Source of the DNA: Montifringilla adamsi
Taxonomy: Eukaryota > Chordata > Aves > Passeriformes > Passeridae
Direction: 5' to 3'
DNA length: 64,000 bases
NCBI GenBank assembly: GCA_017590115.1
Contig: JAGGNK010010892.1
Location: 4,144,813-4,208,812, forward strand
Positions 13,801-28,608 of this stretch are shown here, in pieces. A program made the translations under genes and the position numbers. A model generated the notes under the pieces. The model saw nothing but the letters and a program-made list of their open reading frames with translations, made no database searches and was not told the origin of the DNA. Within the stretch, counting starts at the first letter, position 1. Each line of letters starts with the position of its first letter.

Positions 13801-16800
13801 CAGACATGCCCACCACAGAGCAAATTCTTAGGCTGTTACAGCAAGAGCTGAAAGGAACATGAAGTTTAGGGACAGCACATCATTCCCTTCATGTGGAGCC
13901 TGCCTCGTGCCCAGGACACCTGGAACCACAGCCAGGCAAACAGCACCAAGCCACAACCCACCACAGCTTCTCATACTCACTCATGGTGGTCACTGAAGCT
14001 CTGAAGAAGCCTCAAGAATTGTATCTTTAGAGTAATGTCCTAAAAGGAGACAAGAAAGGTAAAAAAAATAAAAATAAAATCATTGCTTTAGTACTTTTGG
14101 TTATCATTAGTTACCAAGCAGGCATGAAACAGCTGAAAGGAAAACCTTTCCAAATCAAACCCCTTTGGACAGCAGAGCAAGTGACTTGCACAAATGGAGA
14201 GGTTGCACTTCCCAAAATAGAAATGGAGATTGCCTCAAGCCTATGCACATAACAGGTAATAGTTCCTTCTCACTGCAAAGGCACAAAAGCTTAGAATTGT
14301 ACTGGTCAATTCAGAATGTCCAGGTTTGGAAAGAAAAAAAATATAAAGAGTCCAACAGAAAACCCAACCCCCCTAAACCTGACTGTGGCACAATTTGTAC
14401 TCTGTGCCTCTCCTAGGTATCTTTACTTTGAATTTTACTTGTCTTCTACCTCTGGCCTCCAGGGTCCAGGAATTTACTCCTTTCTCAGTTCCCAAAATGG
14501 ACATGTTCCTTAAAATGAACAAACAAAGTAGGAGAGTAGGGAGAGGTTAAACTTGCCCTGCTAAATTGCTAGCATGAGCTAAGGACAGACTTCAATGAAA
14601 TCAATAATCCCACAAAATCTGAATGCCACCACATCTCAAGTCACTGATGATAGAAACACCCAGTTACTCAGCACAGCTCCTCAGAATTGTGTGCCAGGAT
14701 GAAAATCCACTGCAGAGGTTCCTCACCGGGCTGCAGTCACAGTTCTGGTTGTGTCCATGCAGAACCAGGGCTGAGGCTGAATGCTTCCTCCAGATGAGTT
14801 TGTCAAACAGGTTATTGAGGCCAGGAATGAGTCTGAACTCTGCTATCATTTTATGAACCTGGGGAACAAGAGAGGTACAAACACGTCAGCTCCAGCCTAA
14901 AACACAGATTTAATGTCGTCTGCAAACAGATAGGCACAGTGATGTCATTCTCTGACAAAAGGATGTGAATTCTTGTCTCAAAGAGCAAGTGTTTGTGCTA
15001 ACCACAGTGCAGCAGTTTCCATTTGGAGGATGTGGATAGAAAACAGACTTTATTTTGGGATAAAGTTCTTCACCAGTGCTTCAATTAACCATGTGTCTCT
15101 GGAAGCAGCTTTGGGCATCAGGATATCACTTCCAGCACACTGAAAATGCATCTACACCAAACAGCTTAGCCGGGGATACTCTGCAGCCACTCAATCCCCT
15201 GAGAGTCCTTTCCCTTTGCAGACACACAGATGCAGCTCAGGCAGGCCTCTGATGACAACAAAACCCATCAATATTGGTTTTGTTCACCAAAACACCTTAG
15301 CAGGATTCCTGAGCAGAGTCCAGCAGTAACACAACCACACCACACTGCTCCTTCAGGTTAAAGAGAAGCTGAACTTAAAAGAGAAAAAAATGTCAAATTG
15401 CTCAGGTTCATTTATTGGTCTGCCTGGTACATCTTTTTTTATTCATACAAAAAAGCTAGTAATTTTGGTGTGAACAGCTCTTTAATACCTTCAGTCCAAG
15501 CTGGGATACTTTTGATGCAAGGAATTTAGAAGATGAGGAGTAAGGGAAATAGAAAGGGGGATTCTTATTAGCTTGGGCCTAGTACAAGCATTATTCCTTG
15601 AGATGTGGTTACAAATTAAAACCACGTGACTGGAATGTACAATGTTCTGCAAAAATTAAATGCCCAAGTAATGGACATGTTCCTTAAAACCAACAAACAA
15701 AATTACTAAAAAATACCCCAGGTTGTCCCAAGATCCAGAACTGTAACCAGCAGCATTTCAAGCAGATCAATCTACTTTGTTTTATTTACTCAAACACCTG
15801 AATGAATCAAAATATCTGAAGCTGATGCTGTTTTACAGGTTTTGGTTCTAGTTTGCAGCACAGCTGATAGCTTTTTGCACTCCTCTTGGCTGTAGCCACC
15901 AGCTGTCCCACCTTGATGGAAATCACATTCCTGTTGCTGGACACCTCAAATACACATCTGAGGAGCATCCAGCTCCTTCCCACCCACCCACTCAGCCCTG
16001 ACAGACTGCTGAGCTTGGAGTCCTCTGGTGCTCCATTATTTTGAAATACTCTTGGACATTTTGGTTTAGTCACAGAAGCAGCTCTGAGGAATCTCTCTGA
16101 ACAAAGTGCTCCCTGTAGTGCCCCTGTCCCTCCATGGCACAGGCACAACAGGAGGAAGCCAAGAGCCTGGGCTGCCTGCAAGAGCCTCAACCCTCACTAA
16201 AGGAGCAGGTCTCTACACCCAGTTTTAACTCCTCAATCTGCTCCTCTCCAAATGACTCAGAATTCAAATCTGTGCAGTTTAGTTTGCTCAGCTCTGTATT
16301 CTCACCTGACTGAGCTCCTCCGTTACATCACTGCCTCTGCATCACTCTCTCCCAGAGCCCAAACTCATTACAATTACTCTCCCTGAGGATGCCAAGATAA
16401 TCCCTGCTCTATATTCAACCCTCAAACTACTTTGGCTTTTTCCTGCTGCCATCCAGTTTCACAGGAATTGCTCTGCTCTTTCTCAACACTAAAATTGTCT
16501 CTGCTAAGCTGAGTTTCTGTGTGTGCAGTGTGGCTCCCTACAGCAGGAGCAAGGAAATCAACTGATGGCTCTTCACCACAACACAGACATGCAGGACAGC
16601 CTAGAAAAATATATAAGGAGAGTAATTTAGGGTGTGACCATAATGAGAAGGCAGCAAAGGCCGAGATCTGCAGAGAAACACCACTTACTCCCAAGGGTGA
16701 GATCATCCCCAACATGGCAACAGAAGCAGCTAAGTCACTGCTACCACAGTTATCAATTTATGCAAATTAGCCAGCAATCAAGTTTAAACCAAGCATTCAG

Positions 16801-19800
16801 AGATTCATCTGGGGACAGGTTGTGTTTGGGAGGCTGCACCTTGCTTCAAGCAAATGCCAAACCATTATGTCGATTATTACAGCAGACTGAAGCAGGTTTG
16901 TGATGCCCTTAATAAAATTTCTATGCAAAATTAATCCAATCTAAAACCAGCAGGTCTTTTGGCTGCTCAGACTGGTACCACAGATCTTGTGCTTTTATTC
17001 TTTCACAGAAAAGAGACCAAAAAGCAGCTGAAATGCTTGTCTGAGGGTGCTGTTGCACACTGCTGTGCCTCCATTCCAGAGCTTCCCATGGAGAAGAGCT
17101 CAGCTCCAGTCCTTCCTGTGCCTGCCTCTCAGGAAGGGCAGGGGATTCACATCTGCCACACAAGTCTTATTCAGATTAAGGAATGAAGGATGTAGCATGT
17201 GTTTTAAAGGCAGAGGATTTCACAAAGCAAAACAAAAAAAAAAGACACCCCCCAACTCCCCCAAAAACAAACAAAAAACAAAATCCTAAAACAAACAAAG
17301 AAAGAAACCCCTGGCTCTGGACAAGAAGTGTTTGGGAATCCAGTAACTCAAATCCTTCAAGCATTCAATCCAGTCCTGAATCAGTCCTGGGAAGAAGTGA
17401 ACTTCTGGCCACCTTTATCCTGAGTTTCCCCATCTACATGAGAGCAGAAATAGCAGATGAAGGATAAGAATTGTGTTCCCAGGAAATTAAAAGTAAGTTC
17501 GTCTTCAAAGCTAGCTGCTTCAGCAGCAGATTTTTTGCCTTGTCACATTTGACAGGAACACACCAGAAGTGACCCAGGGAGGGAACGAATCCAGCACCTC
17601 CAGCAGCAGCAGGATGAGTGCAGGCTGCAAGCAGTTTCTGCAGAATCCATAAACCTGTGTTCTTGTGGGGAACTCAGGCAGGGATGAATTATCTGCCTTG
17701 ATACAATGGAAAAGAAAAAGTCCTTCTAATAGATCCATGTTCTGCTAGTTTCAGTTATGTTTTGGGCTTTGTTTACATTTTATTCATGCCTAAGAGAAAC
17801 AGCACTTCTAGAAGGAATGACAACATGATTAGGAGTTGTTTGTGGTAGTGACTGTGGTTTCTGCAAGAATTACTAGTTCTTCCTCTTATGCACAATCTGC
17901 TTCTTTTAATGCCAAGTGTCTGCTTAGTCACAAAATCCCAGGATGGTTTGGGATGGAAGGGATGTTAAATCCCTGCCATGGGCAGGGACACCTTCCACCA
18001 GACCAGGCTGCTCCAAGTCCCAGCCTTGAACACTTCCAAGGATGGAAGGTCCACAAGCTCTGCTGTAGGTTCAGGGGGTGTTCTTGTGGGGAACTCAGGC
18101 AGGGATGAATTATCTGCCTTGATACAATGGAAAAGAAAAAGTCCTTCTAATAGATCCATGTTCTGCTAGTTTCAGTTATGTTTTGGGCTTTGTTTACATT
18201 TTATTCATGCCTAAGAGAAACAGCACTTCTAGAAGGAATGACAACATGATTAGGAGTTGTTTGTGGTAGTGACTGTGGTTTCTGCAAGAATTACTGGTTC
18301 TCTCTGCTTCCTCTTATGCACAATCTGCTTCTTTTAATGCCAAGTGTCTGCTTAGTCACAAAATCCCAGGATGGTTTGGGATGGAAGGGATGTTAAATCC
18401 CTGCCATGGGCAGGGACACCTTCCACCAGACCAGGCTGCTCCAAGCCCCAGCCTTGAACACTTCCAAGGATGGGAGGTCCACAAGCTCTGCTGCAGGTTC
18501 AGGGGCAACAGGTGAATTATGTTTGGGACTGAGCTACAACTGCACCTGTATTCAGATTAAGAGATTTAGGAGATTGCCCTGGGGGGTGTTTGTGACTGAT
18601 ACCTGGGAGGTTACTATCACAGAACAAAATACTCCAGATAAATGTGCCCCAATCCCTGCCCACAACACAGCCTCTCCTGCCTAACGCAACAGCCTTTCAA
18701 TAACCCACACCAGCTTGGCTCTCCCATGTCCAGGACATCTGAATGCCCCTGCTATGCCAAGTTCTGCTGACCTGAGCAGACTGCCAAAGCTGAAAACGTG
18801 CCAAAACCTCACCAAGGATTGCTTTGCTTTTCCCTTCACAACCTGCTTTTGACCCATTTAAATCAAACCACAGCTGAGCTGCAGTGACTGGTTCTTCATA
18901 AGCCTGTGTGAGGCAGGGAACAATTTCTTTTTTTCTCATTTCAAAAGGAAGAAAGGTAAAGGAACAGATGAGTGGGATTTGCAGGCAGTGACCAGTGCAG
19001 ACAGCACTGAAGTGCACCCTCCCAGCTGGGAGTTTGACAGCATGCTCACACTTTGCCAAGTGATGGCAATATGCTGCAAAAATCATCCAGAGCATTTCCA
19101 AAAGTGAAAGCAGCCAAAGGAGGGTAAGGCCTGAAGGGGCTCCATCCAAAGTGGGCACCAGGAGGGGGGAGAACACCTGACAGCAGCTTCTGCAGCATCC
19201 AGGCACCCACACACTTCCTGCATTCCTCCTGCACCAGCGCACTGTGTGAGCAGCCCTGCCCCAGCTGCTCGCAGTGAAGTGCTGCCTGCTTTCTGGGCAG
19301 GGCTGCCAGGATGGACTGCCCAGCTCTGTACCTTGAGCTTTGCCCTGGCATTTCTGTGTCCATGACCTCACTCATGAGCACTCAGGTTTAAAGAGACACC
19401 AGCTGTGGGTGTGAGCATCTATCGGGGCTCACCTGATTCCTCTGCCTGCCCATGAGCAGCACACAGAGAACATACAGCACCTCCAGCTTGTACATGATCT
19501 CGTGCATGATCTTCATGGACTGGGGCAGCTGTGTCCTTGTGGAGGTGTTGGCCAGTCCACTCTCATCTGAAGATTCTGCAAAAAGATGGCAAAGATGTGA
19601 GAGGCAGCTTCAACACGAAAGGATTTGTTACAGTTGTTACTTTTACAGTGAACGCTGCAGATGCAGGAGCAGCACGCACCTGCTGGAATTTTCTTCTTAA
19701 CTAAAAATAGTAATGTACAGCAAATAACCAATTTGAATTACATGCTAGAGAAAAAATATAGCTGAAAATTTAGAAGAGAAAATCAGATTTTAAAATTCTT

Positions 19801-22800
19801 TTTCAATAATGAACTAAATGGCAGCATCTCCTTAAAATAAGTCGGCTCACCTAAATGAATTAAGAGACTACTGCACCAGGGCATGGCAGAAAGGTAATAG
19901 AAGTAGATGGGAGATTATCAGAGCACTTACTATTAAATCTACTTTCACTTCATACCTCAGTACCAGTATTCACAGGCCACAGTTAAATAAATTTCATAAC
20001 CTTAGAGAGAATTACCCTGCTAAGAGCAGAAACAGGAATATGAAGTACTTTGAGTTCTACCAGGCATACACTGTATTTTTGTCATACCAAAGGGTGAAGA
20101 AACAAAGCACACAGATGCTCCAAAGCATTTTCCTAAATGCTGTTAAGGTTGTATTAACACTTCCATTGGAACAATTATTTTTTTCCCAATTAACTTCTTT
20201 AATTTAGCTGGAACTACCTTTCCTTTTTAAAGAAGGGGCCACTTGCTTGGTATGAAGCATTCAAATCCAAAGTCATGAGCCAAAGTTTTAGAGTAAAATG
20301 CTGGTGAAGTCACTTATCTCAGGAGGGTTATTTTAATCACTCCAGAGGAGGTTAGGCTGAGGATGCACAGCACTTCAATGTTAGCTAGGCATGCAAAAGG
20401 CACACATTGCTGGAGGGGCTCTCCTTTGGCTAATTTTAATTCAGTAAAAAAATCAGTGCTACATGAGAACAAAACAGCAGTCAGACCTAAATGTTGATAT
20501 GTGAGTCCTCCATGTATGAAAAGGGGAATCAGAGCCAGATGACAGGAAAAGCAACACATGGCAAACCCTGAGCAAGGTTAAGACAAGCCTCAGCAGCTGG
20601 TGGGTGGAGGGATGCAAGCCACGTACCTGTACTGCTCTGCTCTGCCTCTTCATTTGCCACTCTCATCAGTGCATCCAGCACCAGGGCATTGTCCAGCCAG
20701 GTGTACCACTCCTCCAGCTCCTGCAGGAAGCTGGAAGTCCCTGTTGTTTCAGACACTTTCCGTGTGGCCAGTTTGCACAACCGCTCGATGAAGCCTGGAA
20801 TATTCAGAAGTGTAGCTGAAAAAAATAAAGAGAAAGAATTTTATTACAGTGTAAGATCACCACAAGGTACCAGCACATCTACTTCAGGAATACAGAAGTG
20901 CATTGTTAAAAAGAACTGGTTAGAGAGGTCTGAAGATGGAAGAACTCAGCACACTCTTCTGTTAAGGACTACAAGAGAGCATCCATACCCCAGCAATAAT
21001 TCAATGCTGCTCTCCAGTTTTATCAAGGAATTCATCTGGCTGAAAACAAAGCTGGCAGAAATAAAGCTCCTTTTAGAAGAGGCAGCTCTGCCTCCCCATT
21101 CCTCCTTCATTTTCCCTCCCCTGGTGTTGGTCTGTAGTGACTGAACTGGCTCCCTACAGCAGTGGGGAGGAAATCTGACAGCGTTTCAAGTAAGAGGTTC
21201 CTGAATTAGCTCCTGATGGAGCAAAACAGGTGGAGAACACACCACAGCAGCCCCAGGTGTGAGGATTTTAACTGTGGAGCTGCACCCTCAGAAAGAGAAG
21301 TGCAAGGACAGAAGTCACTGCTCTGCAAAATGTTTGGGGAGGTGCAGCTTGCCTTCAAGAACAACTTAATTACAGGACCTGTTTATTAAAGATACATGGC
21401 TAAAGCTTCACTTCCCACTTGCAGGGGCAAGGAGAAAAGGACACAGAATTTGGCCATGAATGTAATATGAAAGAGTTGCATCTCTGAAAGAATAAGCTCC
21501 CTGATAAATTTTTTTAAAATAGAATATACTGTACAGCCTTAGAATCAGTCTCTGATTGTGCCCATTAAAAAAGATTAGCTAAACATTTGCTTGGCAGGGG
21601 CCTATGCAAATATCTGCTTCAGAAGCCCAAAAGCTTTTCAGCACAGCAAGAGCTGAAAACAGCAGATTCTACATCTGATGGTACTTTAACTTCTTCAATT
21701 CCTACTCATCCTTATACGCAAGACTTCTGCACCTGAGAAGTACTCAGCGCAATAAGGAAAGCTGCACTGTGCCCAAAGTTAAGGCTGAGATCAGCCCCAC
21801 AGACTTCCAAGGCTGGTTTGGGAACACTGGGCAACATAATTAATATTAAACACACTTCTCTTTTTGATAAAGACAAGACATCCTGGTCAGGACAACATCA
21901 GATAAAATCAGAGAAGGAACTGCTCCAACAGCAACCACATTGCAGGCAGCATTAGCTCAGGAATTCATATTTTATGGAGGACACAGAATTATTGAGAGCT
22001 TCTAATGGGAAGTCCATGGATGTGGCTAAGGCATACAAAACAAATCCAATTATTTTAAGCTACTCAGAGAATGCTGTAATGACAGAAATTAACCCACCTG
22101 CTTAGCAACACCACATGAAACCAGATGCTACACAGTTTCACTAACAGGAAACATTATTTTCAGGAAACAATCTGAGGGGAGTGAATCAAGAAAAATGCTT
22201 TGGAAGACACAACACTTCCTGTGTCTTTCAGAAACATAATACTGCATGACACTGAGAAGAGGAAAGCTTTATACATTGCCGAGATTATTCTGATTTGTTA
22301 CAACACAACCATTACCTTGATTAATTTCAGCTCGGGAAGGGCCCAAGTTTTTTTTCTGCTGGGCATTTTTGGCCAGAAGTGTGTGCTTGTCATCACTGCC
22401 CGTGTCAAGCTCCGAGATGGTGACAGCCAGGATCCTGCAGAAGTTGGCCAGCTGCTGCTGGTCAAAGCTGGACACCAGGCTGGCCAGGTTGGGAATATCA
22501 TCCAGCTGGATCATTTCCTGGAAGAGACAACACCAGCTCAGTCACAGGGGATGGGTAGTAAGTGAACACAGGCAGATCCTCCCTGGGGAGCTCTCTGGGT
22601 TATTCCAGTGTGGCAAAGGAGAAGCAGCTGGGATTTACAACAAATGTCAGGCTTAGCAATTCCAAAAATACAATATCCATATTTTAAATACTATTTTTAT
22701 ATTTACAAAAAAAAAAAAGTGGGGGCCTTTTTTTAACTAAAACCCCACAAAACCACAACCTGATGTAATACGTAAATTATGTTTAGGTATTAGATGTTTC

Positions 22801-25800
22801 AATTTTGTTTTCCAATCCTGTCTTTTCTTTGAAACTCACAGATAAGAACTTCTAAATTATTTCTCAGTCTTTTTATCAGAAGTTCTTTTTAATAAAAAGA
22901 TGTTGAAAACAGTCTTCAGAAAAAAAAAATTGTTCAGATAAACTAAGCTTGTTTCCTATTTCAGGAAGTACATCAACCTCAATCTTACTCTAAATAATAA
23001 AGTATTAGGTTACAGACTCCTGGCCTTCTCCATAAAATGTACACACACTCTTTCTAATTAAGATTTTCCCAAGGTTACACCTCGAGTATTTCACTTGCAT
23101 CACATCAGGGCACTGAGCTGCAACTGATGCTGGTAAGTAAGTTCAATAACCAGGTTTGTGCAGAAGATTTAAGTGCTCTGTGTCCCCAGCCTACAACTTC
23201 TCAGAGAGGTGACAAACACCCAGGAACACACAGGAAACCTCCCAGATGTGAGGAACACAAGTGAAGTATGTCAAATACAATCAGCAGACAAGGATGAAAA
23301 CTGATTCTTTATTTGTAATATGGGCTATTCTTTAATGACTCAGACCATGGGGACACAGCTGCCACCATTCTCTGAACTGGGTAAAAGCACTACAAGTATG
23401 ACACCACAGGAATGGTTTGGCTTCCTTATGAGAAGTGATTGAAGTTAATTACCACTGTGAACAGGCAGGTTTCAAATAATCTACAAGAACTGAGAATGGC
23501 AACTTTGAGGACTATCCTCAGCAACTCTTCAAAGAAACAGCTCTCTTTCCTCCACTGGGCTGAAAAGCCATACAAATGATATTAAGAAAGCAGTAACTAA
23601 CCTTTTTAACTCCCAGGATATCTTCAATGAGCGTTGCAGTTTGTAGGAATGTCTTTTTGTTTGTCATCAGTGTAAACAGGAACAACACGAAGTCGTTTCT
23701 CTCTGCCAGCCGCCTTGTGACTCCTTCCGTCTGGAAATAAGCACACACAGGCCCAGTGAGAGCCCACCCTGAGCAGCCACATGGCACAGCACGTGCAGGA
23801 CAGCCCTACAGAGGATGTGGTGCTGAGCCAGCTGCTCCTGAAACCAGGGAATGTCGTGTTCGCGGCAACCACAACCATCTCCGGTCCTGGTTTGGAGTCA
23901 ACGTGGTGCTGGCAACAACACGGGAATGAGAGGCTTCACCTCCAAGCAGCTGTTTCCTTGTCTGAATCTACAGCCAAGCCTGCCTGCCTGGGCACACACC
24001 ACAGGGGCTGGGCTCTGCTTTGTATACACACTGTGACCAGCTCCATGCCATGGTCTGCACACACAGCAGCTCCAAACCCTCAGCACTTCTGTCTGAGTAA
24101 CCTGGATAGAGCACTGGCCTAAAAGAAGGGGGTGATGAACCCCAAAGTTAGACTGAGGCATGGAAACCCAAGTTTAAGGCTGCCTTTCATGCTCTGAGCT
24201 CTGCTGAGAGCACAGCCAGGCTTTCCTGGAACTCACAGCTCCTCACTGCTTAGAAAGCTGTCTTATCCATGAGACACATTTTCAGTGCTCACAGAACCAG
24301 ATTGGCACAGATAATTCCCCAATATTTACAGGTAAGTATAAAAACAGCTAATATTGCCCACAGACCATTTCTGTGATCCTGGACACTTCTCCTCCAAACC
24401 CTGCAGTAATACCAAAGTGAATTAAAACAGAGCAGCTAGTCTAGAAATTATAAACTTGTTTTTTTAGCATATCATGCTATTCTCAGTTTGCAAAAGTTGC
24501 ATTACTTGCAGTTAAAAAAAATAAATCATCCAAGCCAAGGAAAAAAGTGTTCCCTGTCTTCCCTCTCCCATGTGTACAGAGATCCTTATCAGTGAGACAT
24601 GATCTTGTAAGACTCAAACTCTGGAGATTAGACTAACAATTTCTGTCTGAAGCAGAACACCAGGCAAAAGTGGGGAAAAGAAAGTGATAAACCACCTATT
24701 TACTTACTTTTCTGCTTCTTTTTCTGTGTAATAAGGGTTGGTCTCATGAGAATTTCTACTAAAAGCTGTAAAAATAAGACAAGGAATTAAGGGAATGATC
24801 ACTGAGATACAAATAACAATTAATTAATTTGTCAGTGTTTCTGATGAAGTCACAGAGGTGAATAATGAAGGCTCTACAATCAAACCCCCACTGGTGTCAA
24901 AATCATATTGATAAATTACAGTTGCATTTACCCTGAAGAAACAATAAGAGCTGTACAAAATAATCTCCCACTGGCAAGTTTCAAAGAATTTGAGCTTGCA
25001 AGGAATGTAATTTCACATGCCTCCAGATAACATCAAGGATGGTGATCACACATCTCTTAAAATAAGGAATCTTTAGCAATAATCTGCAAAGAGACGCAAA
25101 TTTTGCAAAGGCTTTCCCTAAGTCTTGCTGGGCTTCAAAAACATGTCAGGTTCAGACAGAATTTAGCAGCTCCAGATTTTATCTCAGCACCAAAAAGCCA
25201 CTGCTTGTGTACAGGACCCTGTATGTATATTTACATTTATATTTCTATTTAAGGAATGTAACAATCAGCTTTCCAAGGCCAGGACTGTGGTTCTGACTGA
25301 TGTAAACTGATCTTTAGTTGCTCTAGTCTGTACCACTGGTTTAACTTAAAACATTTGAAAAAACAGCACTTTACTTGAAAATGAAAGTTGGCAAACAGAA
25401 GGAGCTGATGACTTCTGCAAGAACTACTGCAAATGCTGCTGGTTTTAAAATTCAGTTTAAAATTGTTGACAGCAGTGCAGGCATCACCCAGTCTGTGCCA
25501 ACTCACAAGATATTTAGGAGTTTACAACTCGATCTATTTGTCCCATGTTCTTTTAATGAACTATTGATCCAGACACACAGGAAACCACCTTGACATCACT
25601 GGAGGCTACATTAAAAGCACCAATAAATAAATAAATAAATAAATAGGCAGCTCTTAAGAGGAATATAAATTTTTAGCAATATTTGTAGTAGTAGCTGTAG
25701 CATTAATAGGGTAGAGAAAAATGACTGCAGTAATACAGATCTCATATTAATGCCTTGTGTTTTAGGAGGAGAATGCACATCTCAAAGCTTGGGGTTTATG

Positions 25801-28562
25801 CTTTAATTCTTGGGTTTTCTGCCTCTCAGTAGAGGCAGAAGGAGCAAAAAGGGAATGATGAGATCATATTTCTTGGGATGGGGTATAAAATCCATGAGGT
25901 TGGTGTATTTGCACTCTCAGGTCTTGTTTTACATGGATTCATATAAAGGGAGGAGCCACCGAGCTGGTTTTGTTCTTCCTCAATGTAAAGGCTGTCAGAA
26001 TCCAAAAATATTATAAGTCTCACACATTGTAGCCTAGAGAGTACACTGCAAACTGAGTGTCCTTCAAAGTCACTCATGTTCCACAGCTCAAAATATTGCA
26101 ATATAAATCAGAACGTGGCACACACAGCACCAGCAGATCAAACTTCTTCCCTTTCAAATCCTGGAGCAGGATTTTTGAAAACACACAGCACTGGCTTCCA
26201 TCTGCCTTTAATCACATTAAACCCACCTCTATCAGCCAAATCTCTGACCATAGCACCAGGTAATTACAGTGCATCTGATATTTACCATCTCCAGCCCAAG
26301 GTGGGAAAAAAAAAAAACCAAGCACAAACCAACCAAAAAATTTGGCCCCAATACACACAGATTCTGTGCACTATGTTAAAATTATTTACACAGAAGTACC
26401 AATATTTCCCTTTAAAAACAAGGGAAATTTAAAACATTTTCATTGTGTTCTCCTTTGCTTGGGTAGCTGAAGGCTTTTGCCCTCAACTGACAGCAGCAAC
26501 TAAACCAATGCTCATTTCAAAACAACACAAAGAGCAGCTTTAAGTAAAAGCAAGCTTTTACTTGTGAAAAAAATAAAATAACAAAAATATTATTTCTGTT
26601 ACAAAGACAAAATAAATAGCAAAATCTGTTTAGTTAAACTAAATAAAGAGTCTGTCAATTAGTTCACTGGAAAATACAAATAATACATTTCTACTGAAAG
26701 CCAAGCCAGAGTTGGGCACCAAAAAACAGAGCAAATGGGTATTTGTGCAATGTAGAATTAGAGCAAATAAACAAAATGATAAATTGCCAGCATGTCCACA
26801 GAAACCTTCCAGTTCTGCTTAAAAGCTTTGCCAGAGATGAAGCAATAAACACAGACAACTTGGTTAAGACAGAGCCCTGGTGTGCTTAAACTGCCACAGA
26901 TCCCGCAGTGTTAAGTGAAATTCGCACTGCTCCAATGCCAATTTCTTATTTTACCTCACAACCAGGAATCATTTGAAACTGTCTTCATGCAAAACTAAAG
27001 GTCTAATCTTTTTAAGGTAAAAAAAAGACTGAGTAAAGAAACAGTCAGGTGCCAATTTCTTATTTTACCTCACAACCAGGAATCATTTGAAACTGTCTTC
27101 ATGCAAAACTAAAGGTCTCATCTTTTTTAAGGTAAAAAAAAGACTGACTAAATCAACAGTCAGGTATTCTATATCATATAAGAACTAAACACCTCACTTT
27201 GGATGTAACACCTTGAAAAAGACACCCTTTTCCTACTTTGATTAACAGAAAGTGGCACAATTCTAACGCTTAACATTAAATTGGTCAAGTCATTCTGTAG
27301 TTTGCATTTAGAAGCTTCAAAGACCTCACTGAAGAGATTTTTCAGTGGGATGATTATCATGCAGATCTTTTGATACTGAATAAACACACTTACATCAACT
27401 CCTCCAAACAAATCAAATGTGTATGTGTTTGGGAAACTGGACTCTTGAGCAGCTTTTCTGTCTTCTGTGACATAAACCATGGCTTCCATCGAGAGAAGTG
27501 GAGAAATTTCCTGCATGTAGGAGAAAAATAAAGAGATGGTTCAAAAAGAAAACTGTTCATCACTATAAATACAATTATCTTCCACTATCTGTGTGATGCC
27601 ACTGACTAATCATCACCTGCACCCCCAGCTCTTACTTACCAGCCAGTTTTTGACAGATACCATCATGCAGACAGCTTAAAAAATTAATACAGTATGATCA
27701 CAGTAGACTTTAAAGAAAGCCACAAGAGAATTATCTCAAGCTTTAGGAAGAAGGGTGCAGCCAGTACCTTTAGGATGCTTTGGCACTGGGAGAAGTCGCT
27801 GTTTGGGTGGCTGTGCTCGTACAGCTTCTGCAACAGCAAGGGGATCCCATTCCACTTTGCCTGTTTATCTCTCTCCTTCAACAAGGCCTCTGTGATCTGC
27901 AACGAAGGAAGAATGTGATTCCCATGTGTCCAGTGCTTCATAACCAGGAGAATAACCTTATCACCTTCCTGGAAAAAGAGCTCACAAAATCCAGTACCTC
28001 CTTCCATGCAGCAATTTATCCAGGACAGGTAGCTTTTTACAGATGCAAAGTATCTTAAGCAGCACACAGCTTAAAGCAGATGCCATTTAGAGCACATAAT
28101 CTCATTCTGTATTTTTATATTGATTGTGTATTTTAAATTGGCAACACATTAGTCTTTAAACAATTCCATTAGCAGAACTCCAACTGACAGGTCAGTGAAG
28201 GAGGAAATAGGTGCCCTGACACTATCTCAAATTACACTGGTCTAAGGTGTAGAATGCTGAGGATGGGAAGGCTTCATTACTTGATGCATTCAGCTAGAAA
28301 GGAGTATTTCCTCAGCCAAGTCCCTGAAGTCACCGGTCACAGCAATGACCCAAATCACAAAGGTTTACAAGCAGGAACATATCAAAGAGAGAAAATTCCC
28401 TTTTTAGTCTTGGGTTGGTTGCAAATGGAGATCACCAACTAAATCAGCAGAACAACAGTGCTGACATTATCCTGAGAAACAGTCTGCAACCACAAAAAAA
28501 GAACACTTGGCATTTGCTACTATAGCTGTCCAAACTTTCTTCAATGTTCCTCCTTTTCCCCT

Positions 28563-28608
<46 letters not shown>

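Larger units (their letters stand above)
17657..18508. repeat. Direct tandem duplication, 421-bp unit, in TRPC4AP intron
   Basis: Bases 17657-18077 recur at 18078-about 18505. The second copy has a 7-base insertion near 18300 (ctctctg) and scattered substitutions. Each copy contains a 3'-end CR1 fragment, so the CR1 inserted before the duplication. Confidence 0.92.

Noticed and set aside
18697..19371. 224-residue minus-strand open frame in a TRPC4AP intron
   Set aside because: No similarity to a known protein is recognised, and it lies wholly between two good TRPC4AP exons.
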